From contig JADGNE010000043.1 in assembly GCA_015234425.1 (NCBI GenBank), positions 103,347 through 167,346 on the forward strand: DNA of 64,000 bases, written 5' to 3'. The notes under the pieces are model-generated. The model had not been told where the DNA came from and searched no databases. It saw only the letters and a program-made list of their open reading frames with translations. This DNA is from Devosia sp. (GTDB taxonomy: Bacteria; Pseudomonadota; Alphaproteobacteria; Rhizobiales; Devosiaceae). Both the position numbers and the translations under genes were made by a program. Of this stretch, positions 52,288 through 59,634 are shown piece after piece; the first letter of the stretch is position 1, and every line of letters starts with the position of its first letter.

Positions 52288-54219
52288 TTATGCGGCCACG
52301 CCAGTTTTGGCCTGTCTTTCCCAAATGTCCACCAGGGCGCTGAACCGACTGGCCATCTGCTCCACCGCAGCGTCGTCCGTCATCGCGCCATCCAGCCAAG
52401 CCTTTGCAGCCTCGGCGAATATCGTCCGCCCGACGGCAAAGCCACGGACCCAGCGCGAGGATTGCGCCGTGGCAAAACCGGCCTCCAGCTGATCCTGCGG
52501 CGCGTCGAGGCCGAGGAGCACGATGCCCCTGCACAAGGGGTCGCGGGCATCGATGATCCTGTCCAGCGCCTCCCAGGCGCCGGTGGTGGCCAGCGGCTCG
52601 AGCTTCCACCAGTCCGGCTTGATGCCGGCGTCATAAATCTCGGTAAGAGCTCGCGCCATGGTGTCATCGGTCACTAGGCCGTGCTTGCTGGAGATGATCT
52701 CGACCAGGAGCTCGCGACCGATTTTCCGTGCGGCGTCAAAGGCCGAACGGAGTTTTGCGATTTGCGTCTGCTTGAGGTCGCTGGGGTCATCTGGATGGAA
52801 AAAACACAAAACCTTGATGCAGTGGTCGATCGGCCATTCGGTGAGGCGGGAGCCCAAATCCTGAGTGAATTCAAACTGTAACGGACGGGAGCCGGGGAGT
52901 TCGATCGGCTTGGCGATCCAGAAATCCCTCAGCGCCGAGGCGGCATAGAGCGCGTCGCGGCCATATTTGTCGTCGAGCAGCATGCCAAAACCGTCCCGGC
53001 CGGCAGCGACCTGCGCGGCAGCCTTGACGGCCAACACCTTGAAATCGGGGATCTTTGCCAGCTTCTGGACGTCGCCACCGGCCATGTCCTCGATCTGGCT
53101 GCGATGGTCGATGGCCAGCGCCATGAGCTTTGGAATGGCGCGGCGCCGGGTGGTGGCCCAATGGATGTGGTTGATGGCCTCGTCCTTGCGCAAGGCCTTC
53201 TCCTTGCTGCCATTTTCGAGGAAATAGCTGAGCTCGTCCCAGGTCGGGATTTCGGGCGCACAGAGCAGGCGTGACACGGCGAAGGCACCGCAGGCATTGG
53301 CCCAGGTGGCGCTGGTTTCGTGCGGTTCTCCGCGCAGCCAGCCCCGCAGAAAACCGCTCATGAAGGCGTCGCCTGCGCCTAAAACATTATAAACTTCAAT
53401 GGGAAAGCCGCGTCCGACGATTCCGTCCTCGAGGTCGTCGGGGATGGGCCCGTCATAGACGATGCAGCCCATGGGGCCGCGCTTGAGGACAATGGTACCG
53501 CTGGAGAATTTGCGAATGGTTCGCAAAGCCGCGTGCAGATCCGATGCTCCGGCCGCAATCAGCACTTCTTCTTCCGTGCCAACGATCAGATCGCAATCGG
53601 CGAGGACAGTCTGCAGATGCGCCGAGACCTTGTCCGAGGCGATGTAGCGGCTGTCACCGGCGTCGTGACCGGCGAGCCCCCACAGATTAGGCCGGTAATC
53701 GATGTCAAGGATAACTTTGGCGCCATTCTCTTTTGCGATACGCATGGCCTTGCGCTGCGCAGCGTCGGTATGCGGCTTGGAGAAATGCGTCCCGGTGACC
53801 AGTACCGCCTTGGACGACTTGATGAATTCAGGATCGATGTCGCCTTCATCGAGGGCGTTGTCGGCGCAATTGTCGCGATAAAAAATCAGCGGAAACGATG
53901 TGTCGTTCTCGACGGCGAGCAGGACGAGGGCGGTCAAACGCTCTGGATCGGTAGCGATTCCACGGGTTTCGACGTTTTCGCGGATCAGTTGTTCGCTGAT
54001 AAAACGCCCCATCTGCTCATTGCCGACGCGGGTGATCAGCGCTGATTTCAGGCCCAGCCGGGCGGTGCCTACGGCGATATTGGTGGGGCAGCCGCCGACT
54101 GATTTGGCAAAGGAATCAACGTCTTCCAGCCGCGTGCCGATCTGCTGGCCATAGAGGTCGACAGAGGCGCGGCCGATGGTGATGACGTCGAGTGTCTGGT
54201 CCTCCCGGGGGGCGGTCAC
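52288..54219 (-). CDS. iolC: 5-dehydro-2-deoxygluconokinase IolC fused to a DUF2090 domain
   Basis: Residues 1-330 are a PfkB-type sugar kinase (SVGGCPTNIAVGTARL, catalytic GAGDAF in VLGAGDAFMSGF at about 290) that phosphorylates 2-deoxy-5-keto-gluconate. Residues about 335-640 are a DUF2090 (IolJ-like aldolase) domain with LMALAIDHRSQIEDMA and VLCFFHPDD. The fusion is common in alphaproteobacteria, so one polypeptide may do the kinase and aldolase steps; aldolase activity is inferred. First gene of the operon; operator-like repeats lie just upstream. Confidence 0.93.
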   Translation of the reverse strand: MTAPREDQTLDVITIGRASVDLYGQQIGTRLEDVDSFAKSVGGCPTNIAVGTARLGLKSALITRVGNEQMGRFISEQLIRENVETRGIATDPERLTALVLLAVENDTSFPLIFYRDNCADNALDEGDIDPEFIKSSKAVLVTGTHFSKPHTDAAQRKAMRIAKENGAKVILDIDYRPNLWGLAGHDAGDSRYIASDKVSAHLQTVLADCDLIVGTEEEVLIAAGASDLHAALRTIRKFSSGTIVLKRGPMGCIVYDGPIPDDLEDGIVGRGFPIEVYNVLGAGDAFMSGFLRGWLRGEPHETSATWANACGAFAVSRLLCAPEIPTWDELSYFLENGSKEKALRKDEAINHIHWATTRRRAIPKLMALAIDHRSQIEDMAGGDVQKLAKIPDFKVLAVKAAAQVAAGRDGFGMLLDDKYGRDALYAASALRDFWIAKPIELPGSRPLQFEFTQDLGSRLTEWPIDHCIKVLCFFHPDDPSDLKQTQIAKLRSAFDAARKIGRELLVEIISSKHGLVTDDTMARALTEIYDAGIKPDWWKLEPLATTGAWEALDRIIDARDPLCRGIVLLGLDAPQDQLEAGFATAQSSRWVRGFAVGRTIFAEAAKAWLDGAMTDDAAVEQMASRFSALVDIWERQAKTGVAA

Positions 54220-54286
54220 GGCTGATCTCCTCAGGGCCTGTATTTCTGCTTGTCATGAAACACAGGTTCTGAAAGTCAGTCAATAT

Positions 54287-54322
54287 GGAACGTGTATTCC
54301 AAATGTGGAATGTACACATTCC
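54287..54322. promoter_or_regulatory. Candidate IolR operators upstream of iolC
   Basis: GGAACGTGTATTCC (54287-54300) is GGAA-N6-TTCC, the site pattern reported for rhizobial IolR, from memory. A second palindrome, GGAATGTACACATTCC (54307-54322), is GGAA-N8-TTCC. Both are in the 104-base gap between iolR and iolC, upstream of iolC. The repeats are seen; binding is inferred. Confidence 0.65.
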
Positions 54323-54323
54323 C

Positions 54324-55163
54324 TTATGCGCGGCGGCGTTTTTCGGCGATGGAGACGGTTAATGCCATGGCGAAGGCCATGCTGGCGGACAGGGACCGGA
54401 AGCCAGCGTGATCTGCTTCAACGAGCTCGAACCATACGCTGGAACACTCGGCCAACGGCGAAAAGGCAGAATCGGTGAGGGAGACGACCGGCACGCCACG
54501 CGAGGCAAGGGCGCGGGCCTGGGTAGCGCTTTCCGAGGCGTAAGGGGAGAAGCTGATGGCAAAGGCGGCGTCGTTCGGGCCGGCCATGCCCAAGAGGTCG
54601 TCGTCAATTCCGGCTGCCGTGCCAACCATTTGGCAGCGCACCTTCAACTTGCCGAAGGCATAGGCCATGTAGCTGGCAATGGGATAGGAGCGGCGCTTGG
54701 CGATGAGATAGATGGTGTCGGCCCTGGCGAGGATTTCGACGGCTTTCTCAAAGCCCTCGGGATCGATCGCCGCGCTCAGCGCATCAACACTGCGATGGGC
54801 GGCAGAAATGAATTTATTGAGGATGGCAGTGCTCTCGGCCAGCGAGGCTTCGCCTTCTTCGAGCTTCTTGAGGCGGTCCTCGTAGCTGGAATTGCGCTCG
54901 CGCAGGCGGGCGCGGAAAACGTGCTGCAGGCCCGAAAAGCCATCAAATCCAAAATGTTGGGCAAAGCGCACCAGAGTGGACGGCTGCACCTGCGCCGAAA
55001 TGGCGATGCTGGCCGCCGTGCCAAAGGCGATTTCATCGGGATGATCGAGCGCATAGGCCGCGACCTGGGTCAGCCGCTTGGGCAATTCGCCTTTGCGCTC
55101 AAGAATGACGGCGCGGAGCGTGTCGAAATCTTCGGGAGCCGTCTGGGGCGAAACATCCGTCAT
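54324..55163 (-). CDS. iolR: RpiR/MurR-family regulator of inositol genes, IolR
   Basis: A 279-residue regulator with an N-terminal RpiR-type HTH (FGTAASIAISAQVQPSTLVRF at about 47-66 in reduced form, then FDGFSGLQHVFR) and a C-terminal SIS sugar-phosphate domain (IYLIAKRRSYPIASYMAYAF, FAISFSPYASES). Its position upstream of iolC matches IolR of rhizobia. The ATG at 55163 has AGAAGG seven bases upstream. One GGAA-N6-TTCC site lies at its own promoter, consistent with autoregulation. Confidence 0.92.
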   Translation of the reverse strand: MTDVSPQTAPEDFDTLRAVILERKGELPKRLTQVAAYALDHPDEIAFGTAASIAISAQVQPSTLVRFAQHFGFDGFSGLQHVFRARLRERNSSYEDRLKKLEEGEASLAESTAILNKFISAAHRSVDALSAAIDPEGFEKAVEILARADTIYLIAKRRSYPIASYMAYAFGKLKVRCQMVGTAAGIDDDLLGMAGPNDAAFAISFSPYASESATQARALASRGVPVVSLTDSAFSPLAECSSVWFELVEADHAGFRSLSASMAFAMALTVSIAEKRRRA

Positions 55164-55177
55164 GCGCAAGCCTTCTT

Positions 55178-55191
55178 GGAAAACCTGTTCC
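55178..55191. promoter_or_regulatory. Candidate IolR operator upstream of iolR
   Basis: GGAAAACCTGTTCC fits GGAA-N6-TTCC and lies 15 bases before the iolR start, overlapping its leader. It matches the site type found upstream of iolC. Confidence 0.6.
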
Positions 55192-55317
55192 GCAGATGGA
55201 ATGCACGGTTTGTCTGGTCGAAATCAAGGGCAAAACCGCGTTTGAACGCGTTTCTGCCCTTTGACCCGATAGTGCTAGCAGACTGTTAGCATTGAGCGCA
55301 GCCTGGCGCGAAATTGG

Positions 55318-56280
55318 TTACGCCGGCTGCAGTCCGCCCTGGCGATTGCTGTTTTCCGCCCAGAAGATGAAAATGGAGGCTCCGACGATAAGGGCTGCGC
55401 CCGGCCAGAACCAGATGGATGGGACCTGGCCCAACGCCACCCAGCCGACGATGCCGGCCAGCGGAACCTTGAGATCGGCGAAGGGCTGGAGATAGGCGGC
55501 GTCAGCAGCGCGATAGGCGAAGGAGAGGAGATATTGCGCGATCGCGGTGAGGGCCCCGAGGAGGATCAGCAGGACGAGGCCCATGCCCGACGGCAGATCG
55601 AAGGGAAGGCCGGAAAGGCCGGTGGGGACCACACCCGGCAGCACCCAGCCCAGCGCGGTGACGGCGAGGAGGATCAACAGGTGGTTCGGCGTGACGAGAA
55701 CCAGCAGCGAGACGGTGAGCGTCTCAGGGCTTTCTTCGCGGGAGAGATATTTGGTGAGCACGTCATTAGCGGCCCAGAGCGCTGCGGCGAGGACCGGCAC
55801 GAGCGTATGCAGGCCCAGGGTCTCCGAGCCGACACCGGACACAATGAAGGCACCCAGCGTGGCGACGAGGGCGGCGCCGATGCGCGCGGCGGAGACGCGT
55901 TCTCCCAGGAACAGGGTGGAGCCGATGATGATGAAGAGCGGCCCTGTCGCGAGGAGGGTCACCATCTGCCAGATCGGCACGCCCGAGGCGAAGCCATAGA
56001 CAAAGACATGCACACCCAGCGCCGACACAAAGGCGCGGGTCTGGTGCGCCCATGGGTGGTTGGTCCTGAGGTGGCGAAGGCCGATCTTGAGAATAAGGGG
56101 CAAGGCCAGGATCGAGGCAATGAGATATTGCCAGAAGGCCATACCGGTCGAGCTCATGCCGAACTGCCAGGGCAGCACGGCCTGAAGGGTATTGGTGCCG
56201 GCAAACGCCAGGCTGGCCGCAAGCATGAAAGCGGCGCCGGTGGCGGCGGCATTGGCGGTAGAAGAGGAAATCTGGTTCAT
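55318..56280 (-). CDS. ribN: DMT-family (EamA) transporter under FMN riboswitch, probable riboflavin importer RibN
   Basis: A 320-residue membrane protein with ten hydrophobic segments and two EamA domains (about 15-150 and 165-310). An FMN riboswitch lies immediately upstream on the same strand, which is the arrangement of RibN, the riboflavin transporter of rhizobia (Garcia Angulo and colleagues, from memory). Starting ATG 56280 has GGAAAGGAC upstream; the frame is open to 56349. Function as importer is inferred from family and riboswitch. Confidence 0.85.
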   Translation of the reverse strand: MNQISSSTANAAATGAAFMLAASLAFAGTNTLQAVLPWQFGMSSTGMAFWQYLIASILALPLILKIGLRHLRTNHPWAHQTRAFVSALGVHVFVYGFASGVPIWQMVTLLATGPLFIIIGSTLFLGERVSAARIGAALVATLGAFIVSGVGSETLGLHTLVPVLAAALWAANDVLTKYLSREESPETLTVSLLVLVTPNHLLILLAVTALGWVLPGVVPTGLSGLPFDLPSGMGLVLLILLGALTAIAQYLLSFAYRAADAAYLQPFADLKVPLAGIVGWVALGQVPSIWFWPGAALIVGASIFIFWAENSNRQGGLQPA

Positions 56281-56293
56281 GTTCGTCCTTTCC

Positions 56294-56316
56294 GTAACCA
56301 GTTTCCTCAGGGTTAC
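56294..56316 (-). promoter_or_regulatory. Candidate switch hairpin before ribN
   Basis: On the minus strand GTAACC and GGTTAC pair across CTGAGGAAACT, directly before the GGAAAGGA ribosome site of ribN. Together with a GCGCGCC-GGCGCGC hairpin at 56341-56358, it may be the expression platform of the FMN riboswitch. There is no T-run, so control of translation is more likely than termination. Confidence 0.45.
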
Positions 56317-56381
56317 GGGAGACGAACGGCCGGATTGTCGGCGCGCCAAAAGGCGCGCACGCCCGGCTGGGCGCTGATCCC

Positions 56382-56525
56382 GTTCTCTTTCATCCGGACT
56401 ATGACCGTCGGCTCCGGAATTACACCGGATCTGCTGACCCCACGAACCAAACGGTCCGAAGGCGCTCGCGGGCTTGGCGTTGCCGCCTTTACCGCCGGTG
56501 GGGAATTACACCCCGCCCTGAGAAC
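56382..56525 (-). ncRNA. FMN riboswitch (RFN element)
   Basis: On the minus strand the conserved RFN blocks are present in order: TCTCAGGGCGGGGTGTAATT, CCCCACCGGCGGTAAAG, AGCCCGCGAGCGCC, GGTCAGCAGATCCGGTGTAA, CCGGAGCCGACGGTCATAG and TCCGGATGAAAGAGAAC. The outer helix P1 is GTTCTC (56520-56525) with GAGAAC (56382-56387). It controls the downstream transporter gene, whose start is 102 bases away. The rest of the 439-base gap up to the VOC-like gene (56526-56719) shows no gene. Confidence 0.95.
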
Positions 56526-56719
56526 TCTGCAGGGGTTCGATGCCTGCAGCGGAAATCTAGGTCAGTGGTGCCCCTGAAACAAGTACGCACAAAGCAGTAA
56601 CCGTGCGTCGTCCTCGAACGATGCAGGATTCTTGGTCGCAATGTGGGGCCTGGAAGGGGTTGTCTGTCGCGGCCCACCGCCTGATAGTTTTGAAGGGGCT
56701 AGCAATAGGGATCACAACC

Positions 56720-57168
56720 ATGAGCCTGCTGCATCTTTCCATCAGCGCGTCCGACCCGGAAGCTGTCGCCCGTTTTCTCGCACAAGTGCTCGCGGGGGAG
56801 GCGATGCTTTTCCCGCCTTTTCCGGCAAGGACGATGGAACCGCCATCGAAGTCTATCCGGACACGCAGGTGCTGGTGCCGGGTGACGGCGCCGTTGAGTG
56901 CCGCTCGGCAGGTCCCGATACGGCAAAGACATTCGTTCACGCAGCGATTGCCTCGCTTCTGCCGGCGGATGAGATCATTGCAATCGGGAGGCGGCAGGGC
57001 TGGATCAGTCGCCTCTGCGACCGCGGGCCGTTTCAATGCGTCGAAATCTGGCTGGAAAACCGGCTGCTGATCGAAGTGCTGGACCCCGAAATGCTCGCCG
57101 ATTATCGAGCGGGGATGACGATCAGGAATTGGGTGGAGATGTTCGGGCCTGAGGTCAGGCCGGTATAG
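56720..57168 (+). pseudogene. VOC-like small protein gene with a frameshift
   Basis: Starting at ATG 56720 (AGGGATCACAACC upstream), the frame reads MSLLHLSISASDPEAVARF and on to FPPF, then fails. The continuation, GKDDGTAIEVYPDTQVLVPG to the stop at 57168, is in another frame. A single C missing in the TTTTCCGG run near 56819-56825 would join them into one protein of about 149 residues resembling small VOC/glyoxalase-like proteins of rhizobia. It is either a pseudogene or a sequencing error. Confidence 0.65.
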
Positions 57169-57252
57169 CAAATCTTCCAGAGCCCCGCCGGTGCGCTGCC
57201 CCCGACCGGGGGAATAGTCGTTAGAGGACAGCGCAAGGCTTGAAACCGAAAC

Positions 57253-57828
57253 CTACTCGTCGCGGGGCAGGGCGGTGTAGACGCGGGTCACGAACTGGTG
57301 GAACTCCGCCATGTAGTTGGCGAGGAAATCCTTGGTGCTTTCATCATTGACCGTGCCGTCATCGCTGATGAGATCGGGCTTGAAGTGGATGTAGGCCTCG
57401 ACCGCGTTCATCATCGGAGAATTGCAGAAACTGAGGATGCTCCGAAGGTTCTGCTGGGCGACGGCGGTGCCGATGGCGCCGATGGAGGCCCCGATGATTG
57501 CCGAGGGCTTGCGGGTGAAGGAATTCTGGCCCCAGGGGCGGCTGGCCCAGTCGATGGCGTTCTTGAGGCCGCCGGGCACCGAGCGATTATATTCAGGGGT
57601 GACGAAGAGGATCGCGTCTGCATCGGCGATGGCCTGCTTGTAGGCCCGGGCGGCGGGCGGATAGTCCGCGTCATAATCGGGGCTGTAGAGCGGGAGATCC
57701 CGGAACGGGATTTCGGTCATCTCGAAGCCGGGGTGGGTGAGGCGCACAAGTGCCTTGGACAGCTTGCGGTTGATGGATGTGCTCGAAAGACTGCCGACGA
57801 AATAGCCGACCTTGAACATGGTGGTCAT
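57253..57828 (-). CDS. NADPH-dependent FMN reductase family protein
   Basis: A 191-residue flavodoxin-like protein that should reduce FMN or quinones with NADPH. The flavin-binding GSLSSTSINRKLSKAL (about 12-27) and the hallmark TPEYNRSVPGGLKNAIDWAS (about 77-96) are clear. ATG 57828 is preferred because AGGAGG lies five to six bases upstream; an in-frame GTG two codons earlier overlaps that site. Neighbouring genes do not define its pathway. Confidence 0.9.
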   Translation of the reverse strand: MTTMFKVGYFVGSLSSTSINRKLSKALVRLTHPGFEMTEIPFRDLPLYSPDYDADYPPAARAYKQAIADADAILFVTPEYNRSVPGGLKNAIDWASRPWGQNSFTRKPSAIIGASIGAIGTAVAQQNLRSILSFCNSPMMNAVEAYIHFKPDLISDDGTVNDESTKDFLANYMAEFHQFVTRVYTALPRDE

Positions 57829-58016
57829 CGCCACCTCCTGATGGGTATGCGGGGTTTTGGCACAACGCCGGGGGAGGCGGAAACGATCCGGGAGCTTTTG
57901 GGAAAGGCGGGCTGCACATGGCGGGTGGGAAGATGCAGGGTCTTGCCATATCCACGACCCTGCAGCCTCCGCCGAAAGCCATCCAAGGGATCGGATGGAG
58001 ATAGAATTGGGACGTT

Positions 58017-58654
58017 TCAGCGCTCGAAGGTGACGTGAATGACCCCGCCCTCGGAGACTTCGCTGGTGATCGAGTAACTGTCTTCGAGGTGGCGCAGATC
58101 GTCCCAGAGGCGGACGCCCTGACTGAGGATGACCGGGGCGATGCCCACGTGGAGGCGGTCGATGAGACCGGCCTTGAGAAAGTCGCGCACAAGACTGGCG
58201 CCGCCACCGATGCGAATATCCCTCTCACCAGCGAGGGCCCTGGCCCGCGCGAGGGCGTCTTCCGCGCTGGTGTCGAGGAAATGGAAAGACGTGCCATTGG
58301 CAAAAGTGATGTCGGGGCGCGGCGTGTGGGTGAGGACCAGAACCGGAATGCGGAACGGCGGCTCATCGCCCCACCAACCCTTCCAGTTGGCGTCGTCGGT
58401 ATTGTGCAGGCCGAACATGCCGGCGCCCATGATCTCGGCGCCTACATCGGCGAAATAATCCCGGGCGTAGCGGTCGTCGATGCCGGTGGTGCCCTTGCCT
58501 GTTTCGTCGCCGAACACCCGTTCGCGCACCGTTTTGATGGCGACATAGGCGCTGACCAGCCGCATCCAGTCCGGGCTCATCGGCTTTTCAGTGGTCTGGT
58601 CGGTGGCGGTGGCAAAGCCATCGAGCGAGATATTGAGATCGGCACGTAGACCAT
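58017..58654 (-). pseudogene. Dihydrofolate reductase-like (RibD C-terminal) protein, apparent 5' frameshift
   Basis: The frame ending at 58017 encodes a DHFR/RibD-C-type protein (ADLNISLDGFATA, VLVLTHTPRPDI, IRIGGGASLVRDFL, APVILSQGVRLW). Its only in-frame ATG upstream is at 58709, which has no ribosome site. An ATG at 58654 with ideal GGAGGACAAA is one base out of frame, and adding one base near 58642-58646 gives MVYVADLNISLDG, the usual start. So the gene is either frameshifted or misread here. Without the shift, a product from 58709 (230 residues) is still possible. Confidence 0.65.
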
Positions 58655-58776
58655 TTTGTCCTCCTGCAGGGATCGCTGCAAAACACTTAGCTTTTTGCCT
58701 TAGTATCATGTCTGAATACTAAGGCAAATGCCTAAATGTAATTGACGGGTCGGGGGGGCGCGGCGTAAGCAGGGGC

Positions 58777-59118
58777 ATGTCACATGACGCCACCCAACTC
58801 GACCTAGCCTTTCATGCTCTCAGCGATCCGACGCGCCGTGCGGTGGTTTCGCGGTTGGCGGAGGGCGAGGCGCCGGTCAGCGTGCTGGCCGAGCCTTTCG
58901 ACATGGCGCTGCCCTCTTTCATGCAGCACCTGAAGGTGCTCGAGGAGAGCGGACTGATGGCCAGTGAAAAGCGAGGCCGCAGTCGCTGGTGCCGGTTGGT
59001 TGAGCCGCGCTTTGAGGAAGTGGCCGACTGGATGGAAGCCGAGCGCCGGGGATGGCGGAAGCGGCTCGACAGGCTTGAGACCTATCTCGACAGGACGGCA
59101 GAGGAGGAGGGCGCATGA
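58777..59118 (+). CDS. ArsR-family transcriptional regulator
   Basis: A 113-residue winged-helix regulator with LDLAFHALSDPTRRAVVSRL at the start and PSFMQHLKVLEESGLMASEK as recognition helix and wing. The metal-binding cysteines of true ArsR proteins are absent. It overlaps the following AHSA1 gene by four bases (ATGA), a very common pairing whose function is unclear. Divergent from the DHFR-like gene. Confidence 0.9.
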   Translation: MSHDATQLDLAFHALSDPTRRAVVSRLAEGEAPVSVLAEPFDMALPSFMQHLKVLEESGLMASEKRGRSRWCRLVEPRFEEVADWMEAERRGWRKRLDRLETYLDRTAEEEGA

Positions 59119-59594
59119 CCACGCTTTTTGACACCTGGTCGATCGACCGGGAAATCGTGCTCACCAGGGTTCTGAACCATCCGCGCGAGAGGGTTTTCGC
59201 CGCCTGGATGGATACAGAGGCGCTGACGCAATGGTATGGGCCAGAGGGGCTCAGCATCGAGAGCCATGAGGCCGATATCCGCGAGGGCGGGGTCTGGCGC
59301 TTTGACATGGTCGGCACATTCGAGGGGCAGGAGCAGCGCTTTGCCAACCTCATGCGCTTTATCCAGATCGTGCCCAATGAACGCATTCTGGTTGATTACG
59401 GCACGCCCGAGCCCGATGATCCCTATCGCTTCCACATGCTGGTGACTTTTGATGTGCAGGGCGACGGCAAGACCGTTCTGACCATGCGCCACATGCATCC
59501 GAGCCGCGAACGGCGTCAGGCGGTCCTCGCCTTCAATGCGGTGGAATACGGCCTGCAGACGCTCGATAAGCTTGCAGCCTATCTCGGTCGCTGA
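59115..59594 (+). CDS. SRPBCC / AHSA1-domain protein, partner of the ArsR gene
   Basis: A 159-residue START-like protein: REIVLTRVLNHPRERVFAAW at the start, then ALTQWYGPEGLSIE, and the ending AFNAVEYGLQTLDKLAAYL, all typical of the AHSA1 group. It is translated with the ArsR regulator. Function unknown; a ligand-binding role with the regulator is a guess. A strong hairpin without a T-run follows. Confidence 0.88.
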   Translation: MTTLFDTWSIDREIVLTRVLNHPRERVFAAWMDTEALTQWYGPEGLSIESHEADIREGGVWRFDMVGTFEGQEQRFANLMRFIQIVPNERILVDYGTPEPDDPYRFHMLVTFDVQGDGKTVLTMRHMHPSRERRQAVLAFNAVEYGLQTLDKLAAYLGR

Positions 59595-59597
59595 GGC

Positions 59598-59621
59598 GGC
59601 GCGGTGCCGGAGCACCGCGCC
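59598..59621. terminator. Perfect hairpin between convergent genes
   Basis: GGCGCGGTGC and GCACCGCGCC form a perfect ten-base stem with a CGGA loop, just after the AHSA1 stop and before the end of the convergent fusion gene. It lacks a T-run on either strand, so it is only a possible bidirectional terminator. Confidence 0.4.
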
Positions 59622-59634
59622 ACAATTGCAAGGA

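Noticed and set aside
56534-56550. GGTTCGATG as a tRNA T-loop near the riboswitch
   Set aside because: No acceptor stem or anticodon arm can be built around it.
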